A stretch of DNA of 64,000 nucleotides from Ipomoea triloba (lineage: Eukaryota > Streptophyta > Magnoliopsida > Solanales > Convolvulaceae), in assembly GCF_003576645.1 (NCBI RefSeq), contig NC_044917.1, positions 3,544,587-3,608,586 of the forward strand, given 5' to 3'. Below, in pieces: positions 1 to 17,224 of this stretch. How positions within the stretch are numbered: position 1 is the first letter of the stretch; each line of letters starts with the position of its first letter. A program made the translations under genes and the position numbers. The notes beneath the pieces are model-generated. The model was not told the origin of the DNA and made no database searches. It saw nothing but the letters and a program-made list of their open reading frames with translations.

Positions 1-860
1 GACACACACATATAAGACAAAGATTGTTTAAAGGTTTTTGCAAACTCAAAATTTCCAACTCAATTAGTAGATTTTGAACATCAATTTATCATTCACGTAT
101 TATTCATTTTGAGCATATAATTTATTAAATTAAGCTTCTCATCTAGTAGAATCTCGAATCTACTTTGATATAACCAAAATCGAAAGTGAACCGCACTCAA
201 AACTATCTTCAAAATAAATACTTTAAATGCTATTTTTAACTAATTTTTTAACAACAAAAATTATGTTTGAAAAAAAACATACACAATTGATTCAAATTCA
301 GAAGACCTTTAGTGAAACTTACTCTAAAAAATCTCATTTAGAACTTATTTTGAACAATAAAATTAAAATTTAATTATTGACATGAACATTAAGTCCATAA
401 TATAATTCTACAAAATAAAAAATATGGGTTATAAAAAAAAACATCATAATTTCGCGCGACGCATTAGTGCTGGAATGCTGGTGAAAGAGATGGGCAGATG
501 GCCCTCCATGATAGACTGATAGTGAAGACAGACGGGAGCTTGACGTTTGCAATGGATAATATTTTTGTTTTTATTTTTTAATGGAAAAAATTGACTCATC
601 AAATTTTATCGGGCACGGCGGCACGGTACTGATGACTAATTCTGAGGACTTGCAGAGTAATTATTCTCAAAACTAATAATTGCAACCTTAGTCCCTGGAC
701 GAGAAAGAGATTGGTCGATTTGAAAATATCAGCGAGTATCGGGTTGATTTAGAAAATATTATTGAGTGCAGGGGCTATTAAAGAAATATCAGTGAGTACG
801 GGGTTGATTTTGGATTTCTGAGAACATTTCCTTAACTGTCAGTACTCCCATCCCAATAAA
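1..860. other. AT-rich intergenic region upstream of the LACS gene
   Basis: I see no gene here. The sequence is strongly AT-rich. Around 690-815 there are two or three degenerate repeats of a phrase like 'aaatatcagcgagtacggggttgattt', starting near 'gtccctggacgag', which looks like decayed transposon or tandem-repeat sequence. The promoter of the downstream acyl-CoA synthetase gene probably lies in the last few hundred bases, but no convincing TATA box could be fixed. Confidence 0.5.
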
Positions 861-869
861 TGCATTTCA

Positions 870-977
870 TTGCGTACACGTTGCGACACAGAAGAGCATC
901 TGCTTCTGGAAAGATTTATTTCTCAACTTTCCCTATCGCAGGAATGCAGCTCTAGACCGTTAGCCGAACTCTCGAAG
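870..977 (+). other. Probable 5' untranslated exon of the LACS gene
   Basis: The block ends in a clean donor (CTCGAAG|GTAAAT at 977/978), and the first coding exon is preceded by an acceptor at 1682-1683 (GGACAG). The first exon is therefore a noncoding leader with a ~700-bp intron. The transcription start is not visible, so the left edge is approximate. Confidence 0.5.
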
Positions 978-1722
978 GTAAATAATCTTCTCTCCAGTTT
1001 TCGCACTCCGCTATCACTTTCGTTCTGCCTCGAAGATCAAATAAATTTTCGTGAATCCGAGCATGCTGTAATCAGTGTGATCTCGATCGGTTTGTTTTGT
1101 TTTGTTTTTAGTGTTCTAGCGAGAATTTTTCGATGCTCTTGAATTTGTTACTAGCACCGCTGACCGTGCTCTGAATTTCTTGTTTGCAAATAGAGCCGCT
1201 AGAGTTGTTGCGGATTTCGGAAGCTTGACGATCACGGGGCTCGTTTTGTTTGCTGCGCTTTAGGTATTCGGCGTGTGCGTATTTTTACGAGTGAGATGAT
1301 TGTGGATTCCAGTTATTCTGATCTATCTTACTTCACACGTTTGGAATTTTTTTGGTTGTAAATGAAAATGTGTAGTGATAGTCTGAATTTCTCAGAGCAT
1401 TCAGGAAGATTTTTTTTTATTCCATTTCTATGCGTTTTCATTGTATTCTGGCAATTTTCTTACGTTGTAAACTTGGTTTATGTTGTGAGAAAGGCTTTCT
1501 CCTGGGTCTGTTGGCAAGTGTGTCTAGATATATTCTTTTTTGGCGTCACAAATGCAACAATTGACTTTCTAATACTCCGTAATTGTTTTAAAGCATTGCT
1601 GCTTATTGTTTTTTTTAATGGTTCATTTTCTGTAGCTTTTATGTTGTTAGACTAATCTGGTGTTGAATATTTTTTCTGGACAGGTGCTCATTCAGTAAAA
1701 GGAGAAGCATATAGATTGCAAA

Positions 1723-6572
<4,850 letters not shown>

Positions 6573-7257
6573 GTCGACTTTCTTTAATCTGATTCGCTTT
6601 AAGCTCATCAGTATGGCTCCATGTTCTTCCAGCGGAATCAGCAGCATTATCAATGTATGTCTCAGACTCCTGACACAGTTTCTTTGTATTCGCCATGAAA
6701 TGCTGAGCGTGTAATAATTTTCTGCTGCGAGTACTTCCATTCCTATGTGGAATTTTTTTTTTCTTGCGTTGTACATATTCATTTTCTGTCGGTACACCTT
6801 TACATTTGGATTATGGAGAATGCTCATTTCATATGCCCTTTACCTGTGGGCTGTGGCACACAGTTATTATCTTTTTTCTGAGCGCCATATATATTTTCTG
6901 TGTTTCTCCATCTTGATTATGGCGCAATATATAATGTAACTGAAGTAATATTATTTCGTGGCTCAAGGAATATTGAAAAATCAACTTGAACAAATAAGGA
7001 GTAGGTTGTAAAATGTATAAGCAAAATTTGTTAACGATGGAATAAATTGAATAACATTACTTCTAAATTACAGCTTCGTAAAAATCTGCCCAAAAGCAAA
7101 AATAAAAATAAAAATAATAAAAACATAGAAGGGAGCGATGAGCGAAGTCAAAATTGACTGTCAAAACGAACACAAGAGTAGAGATAAGGTTTAGGCCGGG
7201 TTGGTTTTATCTTCTTCTCCGTCTCTGTGGCTTGCTTGCTTCCGTAGCTCTTCAGCC
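6573..7257. other. 3' end of LACS and promoter/leader of the SET gene
   Basis: No additional gene is visible. The first part is T-rich 3' untranslated sequence of LACS. Around 7100-7130 there is an A-rich stretch (AAAATAAAAATAAAAATAAT). The stretch just before 7258 is C/T-rich (cttcttctccgtctctg), typical of a plant leader. Confidence 0.5.
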
Positions 7258-10200
7258 ATGCCTGAAGCTTCTACCATCTTCCAATCCACTCTCCTCCCTC
7301 CTTTCTCTCACTCTCGCAGAGCCCTTTCCAGTCCGATCTGTCACACATTCTTCAGAAGGAACCCAACCACCATACGGTGTTCCTCAGTTTCCACCGAGGC
7401 CACAAAAATCCAGACAGTCCCTTGGGGTTGTGATACCGACTCCCTCGAGAACGCGTCGGCTTTGCAGAAATGGCTGTCGGACTCGGGTATGCCTCCTCAG
7501 AAAATGGCCATACAGAGAGTGGATATAGGAGAGAGAGGTCTCGTTGCTCTCAAGAATATCAGGAAGGGAGAGAAGCTGCTCTTCGTGCCTCCCTCGCTCG
7601 TCATCACCGCCGATTCGGTAATCTTATCACTCAATTCTTCCTAATATTTTATTATTATTATTATTATGTTAATGTTAATTCTGGTTCAATGTATTGCTCG
7701 AGACTGGATTATTATACACAGTTGTTTTCTAGATGCTAGCTGAGAATTTGGTGATTATTGAGTCGGTTTTCATTTTCCATTGTTTGATATTAGGAATGGA
7801 GCGTACCAGATGCTGGTCAAGTGTTAAAACGTTATGATGTACCTGATTGGCCGTTGATAGCAACGTATTTAATCAGCGAGGCAAGTCTGATCAAGTCTTC
7901 AAGATGGAGTAACTATATCTCTGCCTTGCCTAGACAGCCTTACTCGCTTTTATATTGGTAAGCTCTTGTCTATTGATTCCTGGTCCCGACAAAAATAATT
8001 CATTTAGACATCAGAGGTTCTTCCTTCTTCTGCTACATAAAAATCATAATGGGTCGATTCTCAGTTGGTTCTCTCTACAGCTGCTGTATATCATTTCAGG
8101 ACTCGATCAGAGCTCGACAGGTATCTGGAAGCATCACAAATACGGGAGAGAGCAATTGAAAGAGTGAATGATGTTATTGGAACGTATGTCGTCTTTCCTT
8201 CAATCCTTAACAAACTAGAATATGGATTTGATACTACTTTAAGAGAACTCAATGTTTTCAGTGTATATTCAATGCTTTGGTTACTAGTTACTACTGAGCT
8301 GTTCTCTTATTTGTTCTGCAGGTACAATGACTTGAGGCTCAAAATATTTTCCAAGCATCCTGAGTTATTTCCCGAAGAGGTACTTGTAGGAGTTAGTTAT
8401 GCTTATATTGAATTATATATTTATATCTATACATGCAACATCTTATTTTTCTGTAACTTGTGGGACTGATGGTGATTTTGGAGATTGGTAGTTGTTAATG
8501 AGATGGATGGCAGTTTGAGGCATTTTGGACAAATTTTCTTAACCTGACAAGAAATGTTTTGTTGTATTGATGTGCTGGCAATGCCAATTATTGGGCATCA
8601 GTCTGTTTTGATGTAGTCACCGGTCAAGCTACCAAAGCAACACACTGTATATAAGTTGAGAACTACTAAATGTTCAACAAATGAATGTATTGTTTGTAGC
8701 TAGTCTGTTGTGTCTGCGAGCGAGAAGAGAGAGTTAAATAAGAGGTCCACTTAAATCACAATTTCAAGGATTTTCATTGGGCCTCTAACCTAATAAAAGT
8801 TCATTATCCTGCTTTTCTCATAGTGTTGAAAGAAAATAATTTCTGCCATAGTAGAGTATGCATGCCAATTAAATGTCACTCAATACAACAGTATTAATGG
8901 TACACTGATGCATGTTTCTTTTCTTTTGCACAATATAATTGCTTATAAACAAGTCTTCTGAAGTCTGAACTATTTTATTTTAGTAAGACTGCTAAGAGGG
9001 AAATGAGTTCTTATTTGCAAGCTTATATGGCAACGGGAAATTCTTTATTATGAGAATATGAGATTTATTTTGGTGATGCTTTAAGTTGTCACAATAAGGC
9101 AAACCCATGTTCCATGTTATTGCAGATATTCAATATAGAGACCTTTAAATGGTCATTTGGCATCCTCTTCTCACGTTTGGTGAGTATTTGATTTTAAACT
9201 CTCTGATTGGTTAATTCCTAAAGCTGACAGCTATGCCTAAAGACAAGAGTGATGATTGCAGGTCCGTTTACCCTCAATGGATGGAAGGGTTGCCTTGGTT
9301 CCTTGGGCAGACATGCTGAACCATAGCTGTGAGGTATGTCAAGACACTGTTGCAATAAATATTTGTAACAGTGATATACTACAAAATCCTAATTCTAATA
9401 TCTTTGAGCTACATTTAATTTGTTAAGGTGGAAACATTTCTGGATTATGATAAATCGTCACAAGGCATTGTGTTCACAACAGATAGGACATATCAGCCAG
9501 GTGAACAGGTATGCAGTTCTGTCTTTCTTGTCACACTGACTCGTTGAATTATTCATCATTCTGTAAACTACTAGCTTCCAAAGTCATATAGCCTTCATCT
9601 CATTAGTCTTCAATTTCCACTCCCATTAGATCAAGGTTGATTATATACACATGAACTTCAAAATCAAACAATTGGTAAAAATTCTCCTGGAAGCTTTCTT
9701 TTATTTGTTTGATACACTGATGATTACTAGTCAATCACAATTATTACAATTTATGAATGGCCAAAAATTACAATTACTAAAGCCACAAGTACAATTACAA
9801 TATCTAATGACAATATCCAAAATAAACATGAACAGAAAGGGACAAAGTTCAACTCCCCCCAGTATTTCTTGTGGGAGTTGAACACTTGAACCCATCTCAA
9901 AGTGGAGAAGGCATGGTGTTGCCACCATTTACTACTGGACCAAAGGCCTCATTGTCTCTCCTGGAAAATTATACATGCAAAACTTTTCATTCTCATTTAC
10001 TAGCCTAGATGTGGTGTAGCTAAAAACTTTAGTTTCTGATATTCATCAGACCATTTGGGTTACTACTACTATACATGTTACCAAATTGCATTGCAGGTTT
10101 TTATATCATATGGAAAGAAGTCTAATGGAGAGCTGTTGCTTTCATATGGATTTGTCCCCAGAGAAGGCACAAATCCCAGTGATTCAGTTGAGGTGTCAGT

Positions 10201-11226
10201 GTCAATTAAGAAGTCTGACAAATGTTACAAGGAGAAGATGGAAGCTTTGAAAAAGCATGGGTTATCTACGTGAGTATCTGATTGATAGTCATCAACATTA
10301 TATTTGTGTGGAATTATGTGTATCAGTGCAACCTTGTGATTATAGCTTTTGATATCACCGAGTTTGGATGCTCTCCTTGATTTTGGTGTGTATTCTTTTT
10401 AAATAAAAACACAAGTTGCAATTTTATGTTACATCTAACAGGTCAGAACGGTTTCCTGTACAAATTACTGGGTGGCCATTGGAGTTGATGGCATATGCTT
10501 ATTTAGCAGTCAGCCCCCCAAGTATGAATAGACAATTTGAAGAGGTATGTGACAGATATAATCATGTAAATTCAAAATATATTGTTGGAAATATGATATT
10601 ACACTGATATGAGAGCTATTCCAGATGGCGGCTGCTGCATCAAATAGGACATCATCCAAGAAAGATATTAGGTATCCTGAAATAGAGGAAGATGCATTGC
10701 AGTATATTCTTGATAGTTGTGAGTCTGGCATATCGAAGTACTCCAAATTCCTTCAGGTAGTAAAACACTTCTTTCCCCAACAAAATGTAAATAGTTAATT
10801 AACTTTGTCGGAAAAGTCACAAAATCTATTTTAAAGGTGCACAACTGTATATTTATGTATATTGCATTTACTAAGCTTTCCGTTCTACCTGTGTTTTTCT
10901 ATAAAAGGCGAGTGGCGAAATGGATCTCGATGTAACAAATCCAAAGCAACTTAACAGAAGGGTGTTTCTGAAACAGCTAGCCGTGGATTTGTGCACAAGC
11001 GAAAGGAGAATACTATTCCGGGCACAATATGTAAGAGCATATACATATTCTGTGTTAGCTTATCAAACTAATGCTTAATCTCAATAGCTGTTTATCAGGG
11101 TTGAATCTTAATAATACTGTCTTGGTTGCTTTTCTGCAGATATTGAGGAGGAGATTGAGGGATATAAGGAGTGGTGAACTAAGGGCGCTTAAAATTTTTG
11201 ATGGTCTGAGAAACCTTTTCAAATGA
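7258..11226 (+). CDS. Plastid-type SET-domain methyltransferase (Rubisco LSMT-like)
   Basis: Probable protein-lysine methyltransferase of the Rubisco large-subunit methyltransferase family. Exons: 7258-7617, 7794-7957, 8100-8183, 8322-8379, 9126-9179, 9262-9333, 9428-9508, 10097-10269, 10442-10544, 10625-10756, 10908-11030, 11140-11226, giving 496 aa. The N-terminus (MPEASTIFQS..., rich in Ser/Arg/Pro) looks like a chloroplast transit peptide. The SET core is visible as IRKGEKLLFVP, SFGILFSR, VPWADMLNHSCE (the NHS motif that lines the AdoMet pocket), the GEQVFISYG strand and LLLSYGFVP, followed by a Rubisco LSMT substrate-binding-like helical C-terminus. It resembles the Arabidopsis At3g07670-type branch more than true LSMT, so Rubisco should not be assumed as substrate. 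The ATG at 7258 was chosen because no ATG lies upstream in frame. Confidence 0.85.
9640..9965. repeat. Possible transposon remnant in an intron of the SET gene
   Basis: Within the intron 9509-10096 there is a block with several 'acaattac/attacaatt' phrases, then GTTCAACTCCCC and TGGGAGTTGAAC as facing arms, then 'gaacccatctcaaagtggag' and 'accactggaccaaaggcc'-like text. The last two phrases recur at ends of repeats in many plant genomes. No coding potential or clear target duplication was found. Confidence 0.35.
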
Positions 11227-12524
11227 GAATCTGAGGGGAGGGAAATGGATGGGAATGAAGTACTTATGCCAATATTTATTTTCGTGTACTCTGATTTTTG
11301 AGAATATAAAAATGATGCATCTTTTACTTTCTTTTCTGTTGTCTACACATTCCAAATTTTACAAAACTAAACACCCTAATTATATGTATGATCAATGAAT
11401 TAATAGCTTTCGAGTGTAAAATGAATGTGTGCTTACCTCATCAGCTTAACCTTCAAGACAGAGGTGGTGGAAGTGTAATCTCTTAATAATAATTCGATAA
11501 AATGACAACTAACTTAAAGCATTTTTTAAGGTCATAATCTTTCCGCAATTTATATTGTGGATCAGGGTGCACAATGCATTGCACCCCGTACCAAAATGTT
11601 AGGAGATGAGTTTTGTGTATTTTAGGCAATCATTTTGTGTATTCTAGGCAACCGTTCTGTGTATTCATGTTAGTAACAGAGGTTGTGATGTGTTTGTGCA
11701 TTCGAATGTTAGAAGGATGAGTTCTGTGTATTTTGTTTCAATATTCTGTGTATTCTAAGCAAACGTTTTGTGTATTCTATATAAGAATTCTGTGTATTAC
11801 AGATAATAAATTTCTTGGAGTCATTCACGTTTGCGTCCATTAACATCGAAACGACGTCGTTTCAGACCAGGGTTTACAATGCACCATCGACCCTGGTCCT
11901 CGATATAACGATTGTAATCTTTCATGTAGATTTTCAGTATATTATTTATTACTAAAATCTTTTATTCTCTATGGTTGAAGTGTTTCTATAGTTTTTTGTG
12001 GGCTTACTCACTTCACACCAACTATTTTTAATTAATTATTAAATTATAAATTAATTGTAATTATAATTTATAAATTAATTACACATGTCAAATGAAAAAA
12101 TAATAATTTAATTATAATGTGTACAATTTTTCATATACACACACACGCTTTGGCAATGGGAAAAAAAAAACTAAAAAAAGATAAAATGGTCGTCGTCCCA
12201 TACGCCATACCATTCTGAGGCATTCAGTAAATTGGTTGTAAAAATGCTATATGTGTCAAAATTATGTAAATGCCCATTAATATTACAGAGTAATATTTTT
12301 CTTTGCCTACCAAAAATTTTAAAAATATTACGGAGTAATAATTAAGATCAAATTTGATACGTATAATGAGTCAATAAGACCACAAGAAACGTGGATGCTC
12401 AGTGATCAATGCAAAACGCCCATTTGGTTAGTACTGCGATCGTGGCTAGTGTGCAGTGTTTGATCTGCACTCGTTAAGCTTCTTTCCTCTTTCATCAACC
12501 CGCCTGCAAGAGAGCAAGGCGGTT
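11227..12524. other. Intergenic region between the SET and SAWADEE genes
   Basis: Contains the 3' end of the SET gene (to about 11350), the MITE-like element at 11559-11914, then AT-rich DNA with two small facing repeats around 12285-12345 (TTACAGAGTAATATT / AAATATTACGGAGTAA). The last 100 bases before the SAWADEE start are C/T-rich leader sequence. No further gene is visible. Confidence 0.5.
11559..11914 (+). mobile_element. MITE-like element with internal TGTGTATTC array, copy 1
   Basis: The ends face each other imperfectly: GGATCAGGGTGCACAATGCA at the left, and at the right the reverse complement of GGACCAGGGTCGATGGTGCA. The interior is a degenerate array of 'TTCTGTGTATTCTAGGCAA' units, then 'gcgtccattaacatcgaaacg' and the palindrome-containing AAACGACGTCGTTTC. 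The same interior and the same ACGACGTCGT palindrome occur in the larger copy at 49.8-50.6 kb. No coding sequence. The target duplication was not resolved. Confidence 0.65.
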
Positions 12525-15500
12525 ATGGCGGGGGAGCGAGTGTTGGAGTACCGGGCGAGGGACGACGACGCTTGGTACAGCGTGCACGTGGCGGTGAAAG
12601 GCGGCACCCTGACGATCCAGTTCCAGGGCCTGCAAGAGACCGACGAGCTCGTGGCTTCAAATTTCGAGTCCGAGGAGGATATCGACGGCGTCGTGCGGAG
12701 GTTCCGGCAGGTTTCGCCGCAGCTCCAGGACAACGAGTGCGGCAGAGTCACGGAAGGCTCCGTCGTTTGCGCGGCATGCCACGACTCCTACAGGGATGAC
12801 ATGCGCTACTACGATGCCCTCGTTGAAGCAGTGAGTCACTCATTCCGTAACTCCTTCTGTCTTTTGACTCTTTTCGGTGCTAAATCTGTTTCTCTTCCGC
12901 AAAATCATATTTCTGCTTATTTCAGTATTTTTTTAATCCACCTGCTAGATTGCTAGAGTCATCCTCATACTGATTCATTTTAACAGTACTCCGTATTATA
13001 TTGTGTTTATTTTGAAAAAAATTATTTTCCGAAGTTGGAGACTAGAGAGTCCAATGGCGTGATAGAGCCTGTAAATCTGCAAATATTTTATGTGAATGTG
13101 AGGTAGGATTTGAATAGAATATTGAAGTGTTCTGTTTTTTCTGACCCCAACTCACCAAGGCCGATACAGTAATTTTAGGAGAAGGAAGCATAGGTTTAAC
13201 TTGAAATGATCTTTTTACTGTCTGTAACCTCAAATGCTGTGTTCTTTTTAACTTGAAAAGTGGATAAAATATTTGTAAGGAATACTAACATCGCAGTTGG
13301 TGGTATTAGTTTTCCTGTGTTTGTTTTCAGAACCCAACCCTTTCTTTTGCCTGCCATATGAGCCTGCAGTTAAGGGATCAAACTAATTGTTAAATTCTAA
13401 GTGCACGTAAATATACATTTCATGATATACATGTACTTTATTTCTTACCAAATGTAGATGAATCTTTTATTAAGCAAAAATAAACTTGCTAGTGTAATCC
13501 TGAATTGTGTTCTAAATCATTACTATCAGTTTGCTCTAGTTCAGGGTCCCTAAGTTATAGCGTAATTGTGGGATTTGTCCTTACTTATTGGTTGTGCTCA
13601 TTTCTCGTCCTTAAGCTATAACTTACGTTGCAAATTTCGCTTCTAATGTTTTGTTAGAAACTTCAGATATAGCTTAGGGACGAGAAGTAAGCACAACCAA
13701 CAAGTAGGGAGTAGTGACGAATCCTACAATTACCTTATAACTTAAGGACGGAATGTACAATTTTCCCATATTTTAATGTTTAGAATGATGATGCACATAT
13801 TCAAGTTGATCTAAGACAGAAAATGTTGATCTGATTTAGACCTTAGAATTTCAAAACTAGGATTCTGCTCATCCCAATATGATTTACTAGATTGTTCTCT
13901 AATTTCTCTTCCAAATTCTTTTAGTTGTGGCGACTATAATGAGAACCTCAAAAGTCCTTTAGGGGATGTTTGGTTCAAGGGATATTTTAAGTAATGTAAC
14001 ATTCTCGAGAATCTCACATAATCTAAGAATGTGGGGGAATGTGATTCCCATGAAAGCTACAAAAAATGAACTGAAAACAAAGTTTGGGAATCTCACATTT
14101 CCTTGAACCAAACAAAAGAGAATCTGATGTTACCATATTCACATTCCTAAGGTTATGTGAGATTACCTGAACTGTTTTCACTTCCCATTAATTGTTTGTC
14201 TTTATTTACAATTTGGTACTTCAGTCCTTTAAATTTTCTTTTATCAATAGTTTTGTCTTCAAAATATTTATTTACTTTTTCTAAAAATAAGTAGAAGAAG
14301 TTTGTTGGGATTTGCATTATCAATAGCTTCTTCTATGACTGTATAAGAATGTACTGGAAAAGAGGGAGTGGGTGCATTGCTTTCAATGAAAAAACAGTAT
14401 ATTGTTTCTCATGAGAATTAAAAACAGGTGGGAGGGAGAATTTATCCAACATGATTAATTGGATTCTTCTTTCCATTATGATTCTGTAGACAAATTGCTA
14501 TTTCTAGATATTTAGTCAGAAAGTGTCTTTTTCTCTTTACTTTTGCAAAGTTCTAAGATGATTATTTGTTCGTTATTTGTTAGGTGCACCGCAAAAAGCA
14601 TTCATTAGTCAATGGACAAGAGGAATGTTTATGCATATTTGTACTATCCTGGACTCATGGTCCTAAAAAGGGTCTTTTAACCACTGCTGGTGTTGCTAGC
14701 ATATGTACTATAAAGGATGATTGCCAGGTTGATCAACAAATTGCTTCCTTCTCAAAATTGGCAAAAGATAAGCTTCAAGTTTCTGCTCGCAAATCTACTG
14801 CTATTCCTAGGAATAAAGTATCAGCACTCAAAGGATCAGTGCTTGCTAAAGGAGGGAGTCACCTGTCCATTTATCAGAAGGCAACTTTATCTCAGGCTAG
14901 CTTTTCTAGTTTCACAAGATTAATCTGGCATCATTGATGCATGCATTTATGATTTAATGTCTTTTGTGCATTCTGCAGGACATTCAGAACGGCAGGAAGT
15001 TAGATGATGGTAAAGGTGAAACCAAAAGTTTGTTTCTAACTTCCCATCCTCCATTTCAATCTCATTGAACATTGTGTGCAAACTCTTAGTAATATTGGCC
15101 CAAAGGATATGTTCATTCTCCTTTTCCTTGATCTTTTTCTTTTTTTTTTTTTTTTTTTTCATCTAAGACACAGGAACTATGAGCAACCATGATGCTAATC
15201 AGGATCAAGATAAAGATCTTGGTGGTGAAGCTTTAAATAGCCATTTCATATTAATTGGAAACTTGGAGAGAAACTTATCTCCCTCATCAATAAGGGAGTT
15301 TATATATAGGCATACATTTATTTCACCACAAGCATATATGCTTCCAAGCCCGTCAACAACCTTTGCACCCTTTGCAAGAGCTGTTATCATGCTGGACTGC
15401 AAGAAGCAGCATGAGAAGGTGTACCAATTTCTCGACAATCCTGATCACTTCGTTGTGTCTATGAGGGGAAGGTACGCCTGCACCTTTCTCTTAAAAGTGT

Positions 15501-16378
15501 TGCTGTACTACAGTACCACCATTAGTGTCTGTACATTGCCATTTGTTTTAAGCCACAAGCTTCTAAATATGTTGGCATGTGTGTGACCTTATAGTCTTGT
15601 AGATGGTAGTTGCACATGTGCCTAAATTTGTTTTGTTAAATGTTAATTGTGTCCTGTAAAGTTTTTGATGTTGAAATTTGGTTCTGTATATTAATCATTT
15701 GAATAAAAAGTTCGAATTGTATTTGTTTTGAAAAAATTGTACGGTATTGTTAAAGCTAATGACTACTTCTGTCTTAATTAGTGCGAATGTTGTTTTGAAT
15801 TCCTTTGTAATACGAAGGATTTCAAGACCTGGACTACTTACTTTCTTCTAAATCTTTGCTGATCATGCCACAATTTAGCTGCCAAATTTCCTTGCACATT
15901 CATAGAATCATAGTCATCCCGACTGTCTGTGATTACCTTCTGTTTGTTCAACTGTTTTTGCAGGCCATGGGTTGTAACTGAAAGTGTTTCAAAGCATGGA
16001 ATGCATCGGACCTCACTCGGGAGTGTAGTCCGCAAATTTCAGGTAAGCTCCAGACCACTTATTGTTTATGTGATGAAATATGATTTGTCTGCATCAACAT
16101 AGTAACTGAACACCTCTCATACCGTTGTGCAAAACTTATTTGGATTTTCGCTGTTAAGTCTTTTCATGTGGCTTCTTCCTTAGGAAAAACACGGGGACAT
16201 TTACCTTGATAATGAACTAATGGTGGTCCGATCAGGAACTGAAGCTTACAAATGCGCCCAACAGTTAAGGGATTTGTTTATGGAGTTGCATAACCATGAG
16301 CAGCAACTGTATAGGAGGTTCGTTGAGGAAGAAACAAGGATTTTGCAGCCTCTTGTTTCCAACGAAGTATCTACCTGA
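12525..16378 (+). CDS. SAWADEE-domain protein with C-terminal RRM-like region
   Basis: Exons: 12525-12830, 14584-14895, 14979-15009, 15174-15471, 15964-16042, 16184-16378; 406 aa. Residues about 5-150 resemble the SAWADEE domain (YRARDDDAWYSV, FESEEDIDGVVRRFRQ, SPQLQDNEC, VVCAACHDS, MRYYDALVEAVHRKKHS, EECLCIFVLSW). In SHH1 this fold is a tandem Tudor-like, zinc-binding histone-tail reader, and the Cys/His residues seen here fit that. There is no homeodomain, so this is the SAWADEE-only class whose function I do not know. After a Ser/Lys-rich linker, residues about 235-310 (FILIGNLERNLS... to RGRPWVV) look RRM-like; a basic-acidic helical tail follows. One intron (14896-14978) must use a GC donor to keep the frame. 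Intron 1 (1.75 kb) holds two inverted-repeat elements. Confidence 0.8.
13543..13762. mobile_element. Inverted-repeat (foldback/MITE-like) element in SAWADEE intron 1
   Basis: Left arm phrases (CCTAAGTTATAGCGTAATTG, TTGGTTGTGCTCATTTCTCG, TCCTTAAGCTATA) reappear as reverse complements in the right arm (TATAGCTTAGGGACGAGAAG, TAAGCACAACCAACAAGTAG, CAATTACCTTATAACTTAAG). Together they could fold into a ~220-bp imperfect hairpin with a short loop near 13650. No coding capacity. Confidence 0.75.
13960..14175. mobile_element. MITE-like element with GTTTGGTTCAAGG inverted repeats
   Basis: A perfect 13-bp inverted pair, GTTTGGTTCAAGG at 13968 and CCTTGAACCAAAC at 14101, plus a second nested pair: GAGAATCTCACATAATCTAA near 14010 facing TTATGTGAGATTACC near 14152. 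Ends of the type 'GTTTGGTTC' are common in plant hAT- or Harbinger-related MITEs. The superfamily cannot be settled because the target duplication was not resolved. Confidence 0.6.
15139..15160 (+). repeat. Poly-T tract in a short SAWADEE intron
   Basis: About twenty T residues lie shortly upstream of the acceptor at 15171-15173 and act as an extreme polypyrimidine tract. Confidence 0.85.
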
Positions 16379-17141
16379 TTGAATCCAGTGGTACATAATG
16401 TCTGAACAAGTTCTAATCAACTCATTTGCTTCCCGTGTGCAGCCCTTTTATCAGTGCAAAGTTAGCCTGCGAAATAGTGTCCATGTTCTGTTACAGTTTT
16501 GTGCATTCATGAATATTACCCCTTAGTTTTGCAAAACATCATACCATATGAGTTATGTAACCTGTGGAACTATTCTCTCAATATGAGATTTCATAGCAAA
16601 TTAGTTGAACTTTTATATTGGATTTGATACCAAAATTAATTAAAGTTTGATGTAATTGTGAAATATTAGGATTCACTTTGAGAGTTGGTTAGATAGTCTT
16701 GTGAGGTCTTAAGTTTGACTCTCAATCTAACATTTTTTGTTTGAGCTGATTAGTCATTTGTGATTCTTTGTCGGTCATAAGGTGGCGCCCAACTCGTACT
16801 TTTGAGTAGTGGTTGCATTTCTTTCTTTCATACTTTAGCTTAAATAATAATTTTAATTTCTGAACCGTAAATACTGGATCAATAAGTTATTTAATGTAAT
16901 TATAGAGTATTGGATTTATGGCCAAAAATGTATGCATGTGCCATGGTATAAATAACACTGGCTTAACCGCTTAATGAAGAAATATTGAAGGGTGAATATC
17001 CATTAATGAAATCAAAAATAATTTCTTTGGTTTTGTTTTTTTCCTTACATTTTTTTTTTTCTACTGCATCATTTGAATGGCTTAACATTTTTTTCTTAGT
17101 ACTAAACTTTTTTTTTTTTTTAATTAGTAGTTGGTTAGTAT

Positions 17142-17224
17142 ATTTAAGTGAATCATATATGTTTTTTCATTTTGAAAACGTGTATTTTATAATATGAAAA
17201 AACATATAGTATGATTCACTTAAA
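17142..17224. repeat. Near-perfect inverted repeat, about 29-bp arms
   Basis: TTTAAGTGAATCATATATGT...TTTTTCAT at 17142-17170 faces ATGAAAAAACATATAGTATG...ATTCACTTAAA at 17194-17224, with a ~23-bp loop. The arms differ by only one to two bases. It may be a small foldback transposon. Confidence 0.8.

Noticed and set aside
7201..7257. Upstream extension of the SET protein beginning at 7201
   Set aside because: It would begin with TTG, not ATG. The ATG at 7258 gives a normal transit peptide.
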